A model generated the notes under the pieces. That model made no database searches and had not been told where the DNA came from. It worked only from the letters and a program-made list of their open reading frames with translations. A stretch of DNA of 64,000 bases from Hyphomicrobiales bacterium. GTDB lineage: Bacteria; Pseudomonadota; Alphaproteobacteria; Rhizobiales; Rhizobiaceae. The DNA is taken from positions 218,246 to 282,245 of the forward strand of contig UBYA01000010.1 in assembly GCA_900469615.1 (NCBI GenBank). The letters run 5' to 3'. This document shows positions 8,488 to 18,798 of this stretch, piece by piece (positions within the stretch are counted from its first letter, which is position 1; each line of letters starts with the position of its first letter). The translations under genes and the position numbers were made by a program.

Positions 8488-10284
8488 ATGTTGCAGAAAT
8501 TCCAACCGCGCCGCCTCGGCGTCTTCTCGGCCCTATTCGACCTCGGTCGGTTCAGAGCATTGCTGCGCCGTGGCGAATTGGGACTTGTTTTCGCCGGCGC
8601 GCTGGTGGGGGTAGCCTCCGGTTGCGCCGTGACCACGATGAGCTTCATCTCGCGCAAGCTCCACAGCATCATCTACGGCATAACAGACTACGAACGCCTG
8701 AGCTCGGCGGCGGTGGCGATTCCCGACAAATCCGTGCTGCTGATAGCGCCCATAGCGGGCGGCATCATCCTCGGCATACTGCTCTATATATTGTCGCGCA
8801 CGCGCAAGAAGCCGATGGTCGACCCGATCGAAGCCAACGCGCTGCATGGCGGCCGCATGTCGCTCACCGACAGCATGCTGGTCGCCGTGCAAAACCTGAT
8901 CTCGAACGGATTCGGCGCCTCGGTCGGGCTCGAGGCAGGCTATACGCAGCTTGCCGCCGGCATCGCCTCGAAGTTCGGCTACAAGATGCAGATGCGCCGG
9001 GCGGACCTGCGCATGCTCGTCGGCTGCGGCGCGGCCGGCGCCATTGCCGCCGCATTCAACGCACCGCTCACCGGCGCCTTCTATGCCTTCGAGCTGATTA
9101 TCGGCAGCTATTCCATCCTGACCCTGACGCCGGTCGTCGTTTCGGCACTGATATCGACGATGATCGCAAGGTTGCTCGCCGGCGACGATTTCGCCATCGA
9201 CATCGATCATTTCGGCGCGATCGTTCCGGCGGACTATCTTCCGGCCGTCCTGCTCGGCGCCTTCTGTGCCGGCATCGGCATCCTGATCATGCAGGGCGTC
9301 GCCTGGGTCGAAGAGCTCGCACGCAAGAGTTCGATCGCACCGGCCTTCCGTCCCGCGCTGGGCGGCCTCGTCGTCGGGATGCTGGCGCTGATTTCGCCGC
9401 AGGTTCTGTCCGCGGGTCATGGCGCACTGCATCTTAACCTGTCGACGAACGCAACGCTGGGGGCGCTGGTCGGCCTCTTCATTCTGAAATCGCTGGCCTC
9501 CGCGGTATCGATCGGCTCCGGCTTCAGGGGCGGCCTGTTCTTCGCGTCGCTGTTCATGGGCGCGCTGCTCGGCAAGATCTTCGCCTATTGCGCCCCGTAT
9601 CTCGATCACGCCACGCTGACGCCGGTCGTCTATGCCGTGGTCGGCATGAGTTCGCTGGCCGTCGCAATCATCGGCGGCCCGCTGACCATGACGTTCCTGG
9701 CGCTCGAAATCACCGGCGACTTTCCGATCACGGCGCTGGTGCTGGCGGCCGTCATCACCTCGTCGCTCGTGGTCCGCACGACCTTCGGCTACTCCTTCGC
9801 CACATGGCGCTTCCATCTGCGCGGGGAAAGCATCCGCAGCGCCCACGACGTCGGCTGGATCCGCAGCCTTACCGTCGCCCGCATGATGCGCCCCGACGTG
9901 CACACTGCAAGCGTCGGCATGAGCATCGAGGAGTTTCGCCGGAACTTTCCGATCGGCTCGGCCCAGCGCGTCATCCTGGTCGACCAGAACGAGAAATATT
10001 CCGGAATGGTTCTCGTGCCAGACATCTACGCGAGCCCCGTGGAAAAGGACGACGAGGAACACGGACTTTCCGACTTCATCCGGCATCGCAATGAATTCCT
10101 GCAGCCGCAGATGAACGCCAAGCAGGCCGCCGCCATGTTCGACCAGACCAAAAGCGAAGCGCTCGTCGTGGTCAACGACCTGATCGAGCGCAAGGTGATC
10201 GGCCTGCTGACGGAAAGCTATACGCTACGCCGCTACAGCGAAGAACTCGACCGTCGACGCCGCGAAGTCTCGGGCGAGCTCTGA
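8488..10284 (+). CDS. ClC-family chloride channel/transporter with C-terminal CBS pair
   Basis: A 598-residue polytopic inner-membrane protein of the ClC family, either a chloride channel or a Cl-/H+ exchanger. Family motifs are GASVGLEAGYTQLAAG (position of the GxEGP filter, with the gating glutamate kept), AAFNAPLTGAFYAFEL and GSGFRGGLFFASLFMGA. The last 150 residues form two CBS domains (from about TVARMMRPDVHTASVGM) that may bind adenine nucleotides. The canonical N-terminal GSGIP filter motif is not evident (the stretch reads DPIEANALHGGRMS), so ion selectivity may differ. It is divergent from the cob operon and converges on cobQ; no functional link to cobalamin is implied. Confidence 0.9.
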   Translation: MLQKFQPRRLGVFSALFDLGRFRALLRRGELGLVFAGALVGVASGCAVTTMSFISRKLHSIIYGITDYERLSSAAVAIPDKSVLLIAPIAGGIILGILLYILSRTRKKPMVDPIEANALHGGRMSLTDSMLVAVQNLISNGFGASVGLEAGYTQLAAGIASKFGYKMQMRRADLRMLVGCGAAGAIAAAFNAPLTGAFYAFELIIGSYSILTLTPVVVSALISTMIARLLAGDDFAIDIDHFGAIVPADYLPAVLLGAFCAGIGILIMQGVAWVEELARKSSIAPAFRPALGGLVVGMLALISPQVLSAGHGALHLNLSTNATLGALVGLFILKSLASAVSIGSGFRGGLFFASLFMGALLGKIFAYCAPYLDHATLTPVVYAVVGMSSLAVAIIGGPLTMTFLALEITGDFPITALVLAAVITSSLVVRTTFGYSFATWRFHLRGESIRSAHDVGWIRSLTVARMMRPDVHTASVGMSIEEFRRNFPIGSAQRVILVDQNEKYSGMVLVPDIYASPVEKDDEEHGLSDFIRHRNEFLQPQMNAKQAAAMFDQTKSEALVVVNDLIERKVIGLLTESYTLRRYSEELDRRRREVSGEL

Positions 10285-10329
10285 AGACTCGGCTGCGCAA
10301 GAGCGCCGCGCATGCCTGGTCGACACGCT

Positions 10330-11784
10330 TTACCGGACCAGGCTGTCGAGCCAGGCCGGATCGAGCACGCTCTCCAATTCGGCCGCGATGTCGTCCAGCG
10401 CCGTGTCGACACCGGCGCGGTAGTCCGTGCGCTCGCCGGCCAGACCAAAGCTTGCGAGCAGCCTTGCCCGATAGGCGTCGCTGCCGAACAACCCGTGCAG
10501 ATATGTGCCCATGACGCGGCCGTCCGGCGACACCGCTCCGTCGGGCCGGCCGTCGATGACGGTCGAGGGCCGTTCGCAGTCGGCGCCGCGCGTCACGCCG
10601 AGATGGATCTCGTAGCCGGAGAGCGGCACGTCATATTCCTTCGATACGGCAAGGCTGTTGCGCACCGTCTTTTCCGGCGCCATCTCCGTCTCGATGTCCA
10701 GAAGACCCAATCCGGGCGTCTCGGTGAGCGATCCCTCGATGCCGAGCGGATCGTGGACCATGCGGCCGAGCATCTGGTAGCCGCCGCAGATGCCGATGAC
10801 ACGGCCGCCCCTGCGCACATGCGCGGCGATATCGCGATCCCATCCCTGGGCGCGCAGATCGAGAAGATCACCGATCGTCGACTTGGAGCCCGGCAGCACC
10901 ACAAGTCCTGCGTCGGCCGGCAAGCGCTCGCCGGCCCGGACGAAGACGAGATCGACGTCGGGCTCCGCCCTCAGCGGATCTAGGTCGTCGAAATTGGCGA
11001 TGCGCGACAGCACCGGCACGGCAACCTTCAACGCACCGGTGGAGCCGCGCGCAAGCCGCTCCAGGACGACGGAATCCTCAGCCGGCAGGCGGGCCGCTGC
11101 CTTCAGCCACGGCACGACGCCGTGGCACTGCCAGCCCGTAAAGCCGCCGACAGCCTCTATGCCCTCCCCGAAGAGCGAGACATCGCCGCGAAACTTGTTG
11201 ATGATGTAGCCGCGGATCATCCGCCGGTCTTCCTCCGGCAGGATATGATAGGTGCCGACCAGCGACGCGATCACGCCGCCGCGGTCTATGTCCCCGACCA
11301 GCACCACGGGCACGTTGGCGCGTGTCGCAAAACCCATATTGGCGATATCACCCCGCCGCAGATTGATCTCGGCGGGGGACCCAGCTCCCTCCACGATGAC
11401 GAGATCTGTTCCCGCACGCATCGCGGCGAAGCTTTCCAGCACCGCGCCGAGCAATTGCGGCTTGAGTGCCTGATAATCCCGTCCCTTGGCATGGCCCCAG
11501 ACCTTGCCCTGCACGATAATCTGGCTACCCGTCTCCGACTGCGGCTTCAAAAGCACCGGGTTCATATGCACGGACGACGGCACGCGCGCCGCCAGCGACT
11601 GCAGCCATTGCGCCCGGCCAATCTCGCCCCCGTCCTCGGCAACGGCAGCATTGTTGGACATGTTCTGCGGCTTGAACGGACGGACGCGCACGCCCCGGTT
11701 GGCGAACAGACGGCACAGTCCGGCGACCAATACCGTTTTTCCGACATCGGAGCCGGTCCCCTGCAGCATGATCGCCTTTGTCAT
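10330..11784 (-). CDS. cobQ: cobyric acid synthase CobQ
   Basis: Glutamine- and ATP-dependent amidation of four carboxyl groups of adenosylcobyrinic acid a,c-diamide. The 484-residue protein has the N-terminal synthetase motif [19 protein letters not shown], the stretch [11 protein letters not shown], and a C-terminal glutamine amidotransferase domain with the nucleophile motif [10 protein letters not shown] and the histidine in [11 protein letters not shown]. Length and order of domains are normal. It stands alone on the minus strand, about 2.6 kb from the cobP operon, and no riboswitch is visible in its own upstream region. Confidence 0.95.
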   Translation of the reverse strand: MTKAIMLQGTGSDVGKTVLVAGLCRLFANRGVRVRPFKPQNMSNNAAVAEDGGEIGRAQWLQSLAARVPSSVHMNPVLLKPQSETGSQIIVQGKVWGHAKGRDYQALKPQLLGAVLESFAAMRAGTDLVIVEGAGSPAEINLRRGDIANMGFATRANVPVVLVGDIDRGGVIASLVGTYHILPEEDRRMIRGYIINKFRGDVSLFGEGIEAVGGFTGWQCHGVVPWLKAAARLPAEDSVVLERLARGSTGALKVAVPVLSRIANFDDLDPLRAEPDVDLVFVRAGERLPADAGLVVLPGSKSTIGDLLDLRAQGWDRDIAAHVRRGGRVIGICGGYQMLGRMVHDPLGIEGSLTETPGLGLLDIETEMAPEKTVRNSLAVSKEYDVPLSGYEIHLGVTRGADCERPSTVIDGRPDGAVSPDGRVMGTYLHGLFGSDAYRARLLASFGLAGERTDYRAGVDTALDDIAAELESVLDPAWLDSLVR

Positions 11785-12019
11785 TCCCCACCACCTCGAT
11801 AGGCTGCAGCTACTGAAAACGCGGAGCTTCGCCTTGATTTCGCCGCGATCTTCAACCGCCGGAAACGGCCGTGACGATACAAAAATACATCACTTTCAAT
11901 CATGCTCTATTTGCGACACCGGATGACGATTCCGTCCATTGTTAGTTCCGCGCAAGAGGATTATCTCCAGCGCGAAAACATACAACGAAACGGGCCGATC
12001 CGGCTCTGAGGATACCCCA

Positions 12020-12163
12020 ATGCTCTTCATCTTCAACAGACAGAATTCCATCCAGATCGCCTGGAACGGCAAGGTTCCGACGTATCGTCCCGAGAGCCGC
12101 CTGCAGCAGCTGGACACGCGCTTCGGCATGATCGGCTTCATCCGCACGTATAATGCCGGCTGA
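12020..12163 (+). CDS. possible 47-residue hypothetical protein
   Basis: A short frame starting MLFIFNRQNSIQIAWNGKV, preceded by GAGGAT eight bases before the ATG. I recognise no family. The peptide is neither clearly membrane-bound nor secreted. It is the best coding candidate in the 1.2 kb between cobQ (11784) and the betaine-binding protein gene (12982). The rest of that stretch holds only overlapping short frames on both strands, an AT-rich inverted repeat near 12506-12526, and presumably promoter sequence for the transporter. Codon use is plausible but the evidence is weak. Confidence 0.3.
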   Translation: MLFIFNRQNSIQIAWNGKVPTYRPESRLQQLDTRFGMIGFIRTYNAG

Positions 12164-12981
12164 GATCGCGTCAAGCCGCCCGTCCGATGCGTGAGAAGCC
12201 GCCACGCGACAGCGCCGGCGGCTTTATTCTGGATGCCCATCGAAAATTGAAAATTTGAGCCTGCGTGCCGCACCGGCCCCGGATCGTTTCAAAACGGGAC
12301 CCTTTAAATGCGAAAACCGCGCGATCCCGAGATCGACGCGGTTTGCCAAAAACGCCGGCTTCCCTGCACGTACACCGCAAGGTTCGCTTTCCCCGGTACG
12401 CACTACCTGATCCAGGGAAGCAGCGGTATGTCCCCCGCCACGCGTCGATTGATAAACCGACATCGTTACCGGAGGGTTATTAAGTGCTTAAATTAGAGTG
12501 AATCCGAAAATTTTTTGAAAATTTTCCTCTTTGCGTTGAGAAATCGCAAACGACGCAAATGAAACAAAAAACGTCTTTCAGGGACGCGGGATTTCGGCCG
12601 CATGTGACTTCGCCGGTATCCAAAAGCTCGATCGAAGCCGCGGCTTGCCCATTTTGCAGCCGTGAATAGCAGAAAATAGGCTAATTCAGGCGCTTATATC
12701 GGCTTCTCCAAGAGGCACGATAACTCCAGCCGGCCGCCGGGCTGTTGATTTCTTCATTCAAATCCTTAGGCTGCCCGTCGTCGATGCAGAGAACATCCGG
12801 CCGGGACAAGATTCCGCGGTCGCAAAAAGACCAAGTGCACGACAGCAGCAAAGGGGACCGTACCGGCGTCGTCAGCGGCGTTAAACGGTTGTGGTTGGAC
12901 CACGCTGACTGGGATCGGCAAACATCGAAAACATTGGGAGTCGATTCCACAACGTAACGAAAAATTGGGAGACGATATCAA

Positions 12982-13980
12982 ATGAAGAAGCTTCTCGCTT
13001 CAGCCATCTTCGCCTTCGGCGCCTATGCATTGGCTGGCTCGGCGCATGCTGCGGATTGCGGCAACGTATCGATTGCTGAAATGAACTGGGCATCCGCAGG
13101 CGTGGCCGCCCAGGTCGACAAGATCATTCTGCAGAATGGCTACGGCTGCAACGTTACCCTGGTGACGGGCGACACGCAGCCGACATTCACCTCCATGGAC
13201 GAAAAGGGCGAGCCGGACGTCGCGCCGGAACTCTGGGTCAACGCCGTGCGCACCGCGCTCGACAAGGCCGTGACCGAAGGCCGTCTGATCGAGGCTGCGC
13301 CGCTTCTGAGCGACGGCGGCGTCGAAGGCTGGTGGATTCCGAAATACCTCGCCGACGCCCATCCCGACATCAAGACCGTTCAGGACGCGCTGAAGCATCC
13401 CGAGCTCTTCCCGGCCCCCGAGGATCCGTCCAAGGGCGCTGTCTATGACTGCCCGGCGGGCTGGAACTGCCAGATCTCCACGACCAACCTGTACAAGGCC
13501 CTCGGCGCAGACAAGCTCGGCTTCACGCTGGTCGATACCGGTTCCGCCGCCGGCCTCGACGGCTCCATCGCCAACGCCTTCGAAAAGAAGATCGGCTGGC
13601 TCGGCTACTACTGGGCGCCGACCGCCATCCTCGGCAAATACGACATGGTTCGCCTGAGCTTCGACGTGCCCCACGACAAGAAGGAATGGGACGCCTGCAC
13701 CGCGATTCAGGATTGCGCCAACCCGAAGGTGAACTCCTATCCGGTTTCGGACGTCTATACCGTCGTGACCAAGGCCTTCGCCGACAAGGCCGGCATCGCC
13801 ATGGACTATATGAAGACCCGCAAGTGGGATAACGCGACCGTCGGCAAGGTTCTCGCCTGGATGACCGACAATCAGGGCACCAACGAGGACGGCGCCAAGT
13901 ACTTCCTCAAGACCTACCCCGACATGTGGACCAAGTGGGTTTCTCCGGACGTTGCCACCAAGGTCAAGGCTTCGCTCTAA
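12982..13980 (+). CDS. glycine betaine/proline-betaine-type ABC transporter substrate-binding protein
   Basis: A periplasmic binding protein of the OpuAC type. Residues 1-23 form a signal peptide ending AHA before ADCGNVSIAEMNW. The mature protein contains the family stretches QPTFTSMDEKGEPDVAPELWVN, GWWIPKYLAD, YDCPAGWNC, GWLGYYWAPTAILGKYDM and DNATVGKVLAWM, typical of binding proteins for quaternary amines. Tryptophans and tyrosines of the kind that form an aromatic cage are abundant. It heads a transporter operon with the permease at 14229 and the ATPase at 15133. The exact ligand (glycine betaine, choline or proline betaine) cannot be read from the sequence. Confidence 0.88.
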   Translation: MKKLLASAIFAFGAYALAGSAHAADCGNVSIAEMNWASAGVAAQVDKIILQNGYGCNVTLVTGDTQPTFTSMDEKGEPDVAPELWVNAVRTALDKAVTEGRLIEAAPLLSDGGVEGWWIPKYLADAHPDIKTVQDALKHPELFPAPEDPSKGAVYDCPAGWNCQISTTNLYKALGADKLGFTLVDTGSAAGLDGSIANAFEKKIGWLGYYWAPTAILGKYDMVRLSFDVPHDKKEWDACTAIQDCANPKVNSYPVSDVYTVVTKAFADKAGIAMDYMKTRKWDNATVGKVLAWMTDNQGTNEDGAKYFLKTYPDMWTKWVSPDVATKVKASL

Positions 13981-13992
13981 TCCATGCTGCGG

Positions 13993-14024
13993 AATCGGCG
14001 GCGGGCCTGTGCCCGCCGCCGATT
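13993..14024 (+). terminator. strong intercistronic hairpin after the binding-protein gene
   Basis: A perfect 14-base-pair stem with the four-base loop CTGT starts 13 bases after the stop codon of the binding-protein gene. It is followed by TTTCACATTC rather than a T-run. It lies in the 248-base gap before the permease. Such hairpins often protect or partly terminate the upstream message so that the binding protein is made in excess over the membrane parts. Confidence 0.7.
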
Positions 14025-14228
14025 TCACATTCGCAAGCCGCAAGGGAGATGACGCTCATACCGACAGGGCGACGCGGCGCAAGGTCGCAACGAGTGCAGA
14101 TCGGCGGGCGCGGATGTAGTAAGAATTCAGGGGCAGCCTGAAGAACCGGTCGCAGTGCTGCTAGACCATCCCGGTGTGAAGGCCACACGCCCGGACCAGG
14201 ACAGAACCGGACTAAGAAGGGGAAATAC

Positions 14229-15140
14229 ATGGCTATCCAGTGTACGATCCTGCCGAATGTGCTCTGCAACTTTCCGGCAATAGATGAATCGCTCATACGC
14301 CTTGCGCGCAAGAATATCGACGACGGCTTCAGGGCGTCGGTGCGCGCCTACGGCAACCTCATCGACGCCATCGTGCAGCCTCTGCAATGGTTTCTGAACT
14401 ACCTGGAATGGATTTTCACCAATACGCCCTGGTTCATCATACTGATAGCCATGATGCTCGTCGTCTATGCCGCCAGCCGCAACCTGAAGATTGTCGCCGG
14501 CACCGCGATCTCCATGCTTCTCATCGGCGTCTTCGGCCTCTGGACCGACACGATGGTAACGCTCGCCATGGTGACGGTCTGTACGCTCATCGCCATTATC
14601 ATCGGCCTGCCGATCGGCATATTCATGGCGCGCTCCGACCGGATGCAGTCGATCGTCAATCCGATTCTCGATGTGATGCAGACGATGCCGAGCTTCGTCT
14701 ATCTTATTCCCGTCGTCGTGATTTTCGGCATCGGGAAGGTTCCCGGCCTCATCGCCGTCGTCATCTACGCCGTCCCTCCGATGATCCGCCTGACAAATCT
14801 CGGCATCCGCCTGGTGGACAAGGAAGTGCTCGAAGCCGCCGATGCCTTCGGGTCGTCGCATCGGCAGAAGCTGTTCAACGTGCAGATTCCCCTTGCTCTG
14901 CCCACCATCATGGCCGGCATCAACCAGACGATCATGATGTCGCTCGCCATGGTCGTCGTCGCCTCCATGGTCGGCGTCGGCGGACTGGGCAAGAACACCC
15001 TGCAGGCGATCAACAACCAGTTCTTTACCGTCGGTTTCCTCAACGGTTTCGCGCTGGTCGCCATTGCCATCATTTTCGACCGGACGAGCCAGGCCTATGG
15101 CAGACGGCTCCAGAAGCACTCGGAGGTCATTCATGGCTAG
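14229..15140 (+). CDS. betaine-type ABC transporter permease (ProW-like)
   Basis: A 303-residue inner-membrane permease of the binding-protein-dependent type. It has several hydrophobic segments from about residue 60 (WFIILIAMMLVVYAA, VTLAMVTVCTLIAIIIGLPIGIF, MPSFVYLIPVVVIFGIG) and the coupling-loop motif LEAADAFGSSHRQKLFNVQIPLALPTI near residue 205. AAGGGG lies just before the ATG. Its end overlaps the start of the ATPase gene by 8 bases. The long N-terminal part before the first membrane span resembles ProW-type permeases. Confidence 0.92.
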   Translation: MAIQCTILPNVLCNFPAIDESLIRLARKNIDDGFRASVRAYGNLIDAIVQPLQWFLNYLEWIFTNTPWFIILIAMMLVVYAASRNLKIVAGTAISMLLIGVFGLWTDTMVTLAMVTVCTLIAIIIGLPIGIFMARSDRMQSIVNPILDVMQTMPSFVYLIPVVVIFGIGKVPGLIAVVIYAVPPMIRLTNLGIRLVDKEVLEAADAFGSSHRQKLFNVQIPLALPTIMAGINQTIMMSLAMVVVASMVGVGGLGKNTLQAINNQFFTVGFLNGFALVAIAIIFDRTSQAYGRRLQKHSEVIHG

Positions 15141-16185
15141 TCACGCGATCCAGATAAAGAACCTCTACAAGATTTTTGGCCGCCGCGGACGCGACTATGT
15201 CGAGCAGGTCAAAAACGGCATGGGCAAGGCCGAGCTCAACGAAACGCACGGGCATGTGCTCGGTTTGCAGGACATCAGCATCGACATGCCTGCCGGTGCC
15301 ATCACCGTCGTCATGGGCCTCTCCGGCTCCGGCAAGTCGACGCTCATCCGCCACATCAACCGGCTGATCGAGCCGACCGTCGGCGAAGTCCTCTACGACG
15401 GTGTCGACGTCTGCAAGATGAGCGAAAACGACCTGCGCGAATTCCGCCGTCACAAGACGGCGATGGTGTTCCAGAAATTCGCCCTGCTGCCGCACCGCAC
15501 GGTGATAGAGAACACGATTTACGGGCTGGATATCCAGGGCGTGCCGCGCGCCGAAAGCGAGAAGAAAGGCCAATACTGGATCGAGCGCGTCGGCCTCAAA
15601 GGCTTCGAAAGACACTATCCGAACCAGCTTTCGGGCGGCATGCAGCAGCGTGTCGGGCTTGCCCGCGCACTCACCAACGACGCCGACATCCTGTTGATGG
15701 ACGAAGCCTATTCGGCACTCGATCCGCTGATCCGCGTGGATATGCAGACCGTATTGCTCGATCTGCAGAAGGAACTGAAGAAGACGGTCGTCTTCATCAC
15801 CCACGATCTCGACGAGGCGCTGCGTCTCGGCGACAAGATCGCGATCCTGCGCGACGGCAAGGTCGTGCAGCAGGGAACCGGCCAGCAGATCGTGCTGCAG
15901 CCGGCCGACGATTATATCACCGCCTTCGTCAAGGAGGTGAATCGCGGCCGCGTCATCCAGGCACAGACGATCATGAAGCCGTTTGCGGGAGAGCCGGCCG
16001 GTGCACGCGTGCCCGGCGACATGACCCTGGAAGCCGCCGCCAAGCAGATAACCGATGCGGGTCAGACCGGTGCCATCGTCACCGATGCGGCCGGCAAGCC
16101 GATCGGCATCATAGACCTGCAAAGCATCATTGCCGCCATGGTCACGCCGACGACGCACGAGACCGCACAGATGGCTGCCGCCTGA
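15133..16185 (+). CDS. betaine-type ABC transporter ATP-binding protein (ProV-like)
   Basis: A 350-residue ATPase energising uptake of the quaternary amine. It carries Walker A GLSGSGKST, signature LSGGMQQRVGLARAL, Walker B ILLMDEAYSALDP and the switch histidine VFITHDLDEALRLGD. The N-terminal insert EQVKNGMGKAELNETHGHVLGLQDI is usual for ProV/OpuAA proteins. The C-terminal 70 residues look like a single CBS-like module (GAIVTDAAGKPIGIIDLQSI). The frame is open further upstream, but the ATG at 15133 has GGAGG seven bases before it and begins a normal ProV N-terminus. Confidence 0.93.
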   Translation: MASHAIQIKNLYKIFGRRGRDYVEQVKNGMGKAELNETHGHVLGLQDISIDMPAGAITVVMGLSGSGKSTLIRHINRLIEPTVGEVLYDGVDVCKMSENDLREFRRHKTAMVFQKFALLPHRTVIENTIYGLDIQGVPRAESEKKGQYWIERVGLKGFERHYPNQLSGGMQQRVGLARALTNDADILLMDEAYSALDPLIRVDMQTVLLDLQKELKKTVVFITHDLDEALRLGDKIAILRDGKVVQQGTGQQIVLQPADDYITAFVKEVNRGRVIQAQTIMKPFAGEPAGARVPGDMTLEAAAKQITDAGQTGAIVTDAAGKPIGIIDLQSIIAAMVTPTTHETAQMAAA

Positions 16186-16205
16186 ATGCGGCCTCTTCCA
16201 AAGAG

Positions 16206-16233
16206 AAAGCGCCCTTCACAAGGGCGCTTTTTT
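16206..16233 (+). terminator. rho-independent terminator of the betaine transporter operon
   Basis: Inverted repeat AAAGCGCCCTT / AAGGGCGCTTT with a three-base loop and a run of T, about 20 bases after the ATPase stop codon. The gap to the next gene then carries the presumed bmt promoter. Confidence 0.9.
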
Positions 16234-16342
16234 CGTGATCGCTGCGGCACTGCGGCATCTTAGGGAGAACGACGTCGCCATTGTACACACATAAAGAAAT
16301 GTTTATATCTGCATTTGACACCCGATTATCCGAGGACACGCC

Positions 16343-17356
16343 ATGACCGCAGCCACCAATCCCTTGACCAAACTCCTTGCCGAAAAGGGCGTGTTGCTTG
16401 CCGACGGAGCAACGGGCACCAATCTCTTCGCCATGGGCCTGGAAGCCGGCGAAGCGCCCGAGCTATGGAACGAACAACATCCGGAGCGGATCACGAAGCT
16501 GCATCAGGATTTCGTCGATGCCGGCGCCGACATCATCCTCACCAACACCTTCGGCGGCACGCGTCACCGCCTGAAGCTGCATCACGCGCAGGATCGCGTG
16601 CACAGCCTCAACAAGACGGCGGCAGAGATTGCCCGTGCCGTGGCCGACAAGGCCGAACGCAAGGTTATCGTCGCCGGTTCCGTGGGACCGACGGGAGAAC
16701 TTTTGATGCCGCTCGGCGCCTTGACCTATGAAGACGCCGTTGCAGCCTTCGTCGAGCAGATCGAGGGCCTGCAGGCCGGCGGCGCCGACGTCGCCTGGAT
16801 CGAAACCATGTCGTCGCCGGAGGAAATCCGCGCCGCCGCCGAAGCCGCCGCCAAGGTTGGCCTGCCCTACACCTATACCGGTTCGTTCGATACGGCCGGC
16901 AAGACCATGATGGGCCTGCATCCGAAAGACATCCACGCCGTCGCCACGGATATCGGCGACGGTCCGCTCGCCGTCGGCGCCAACTGCGGCGTCGGCGCCT
17001 CCGATATCCTGTCGAGCTTGCTCGATATGACCGAGGCAGATTCAGCCGCGACCATCATCGTCAAGGGCAATTGCGGCATTCCCGAATATCGCGGCGCCGA
17101 AATCCACTACTCGGGTACGCCGCCGCTGATGGCCGACTATGCCCGCCTTGCCCGCGACGCGGGCGCCAGGATCATCGGCGGCTGCTGCGGCACCTCTTGC
17201 GGCCATCTCGCCGCCATGCGGCAGGCGCTCGACAGCTACACGCCCGGCCCTCGCCCGACATTGGAGACGATCATCGAAAGGATCGGCCCGCTGCGTAACA
17301 AGACCGCCAACGAAGGCCCTGCCGCGCCCGCGCGCGAACGCCGCAGACGGTCCTGA
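16343..17356 (+). CDS. bmt: betaine-homocysteine S-methyltransferase (Bmt-like)
   Basis: A zinc-dependent methyltransferase that moves a methyl group from glycine betaine to homocysteine, giving methionine and dimethylglycine. The 337-residue protein has the homocysteine-methyltransferase barrel: LLADGATGTNLFAMGLEAGEAPELWN, LTNTFGGTRHRL, VAGSVGPTGELL, and zinc ligands in GANCGVGASD and IIGGCCGTSCGH. Context with a betaine transporter supports betaine over S-methylmethionine as donor. The last residues (APARERRRRS) form a short basic tail. GAGG lies seven bases before the ATG; the gene has its own terminator. Confidence 0.85.
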   Translation: MTAATNPLTKLLAEKGVLLADGATGTNLFAMGLEAGEAPELWNEQHPERITKLHQDFVDAGADIILTNTFGGTRHRLKLHHAQDRVHSLNKTAAEIARAVADKAERKVIVAGSVGPTGELLMPLGALTYEDAVAAFVEQIEGLQAGGADVAWIETMSSPEEIRAAAEAAAKVGLPYTYTGSFDTAGKTMMGLHPKDIHAVATDIGDGPLAVGANCGVGASDILSSLLDMTEADSAATIIVKGNCGIPEYRGAEIHYSGTPPLMADYARLARDAGARIIGGCCGTSCGHLAAMRQALDSYTPGPRPTLETIIERIGPLRNKTANEGPAAPARERRRRS

Positions 17357-17364
17357 GGAAACAG

Positions 17365-17390
17365 AAAAAAGCCCGGTCATCCGGGCTTTT
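17365..17390. terminator. bidirectional terminator between bmt and glf
   Basis: GCCCGG / CCGGGC stem with a four-base loop, flanked by an A-run on the left and a T-run on the right, so it can serve both converging genes. Confidence 0.9.
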
Positions 17391-17458
17391 CTCCTTGTGT
17401 CGAACGTCTTCGCAGGGACCCGTCCGGCATCGCCCTTCGGCCGATGCCGGAGCGCCGC

Positions 17459-18646
<1,188 letters not shown>

Positions 18647-18798
18647 TCAGCGCCGGAAAATCTCGGACGGTGGTTATAACCAATGGATTAGCCGATATGG
18701 GCGCCTGTCATGGCGCGTGAGCCTGCCGTCATGACCGGTCACTGCACTCGATCCGATGATCCGGCTGGAAACGCTGCAACGCCGGATATCATCGACAT

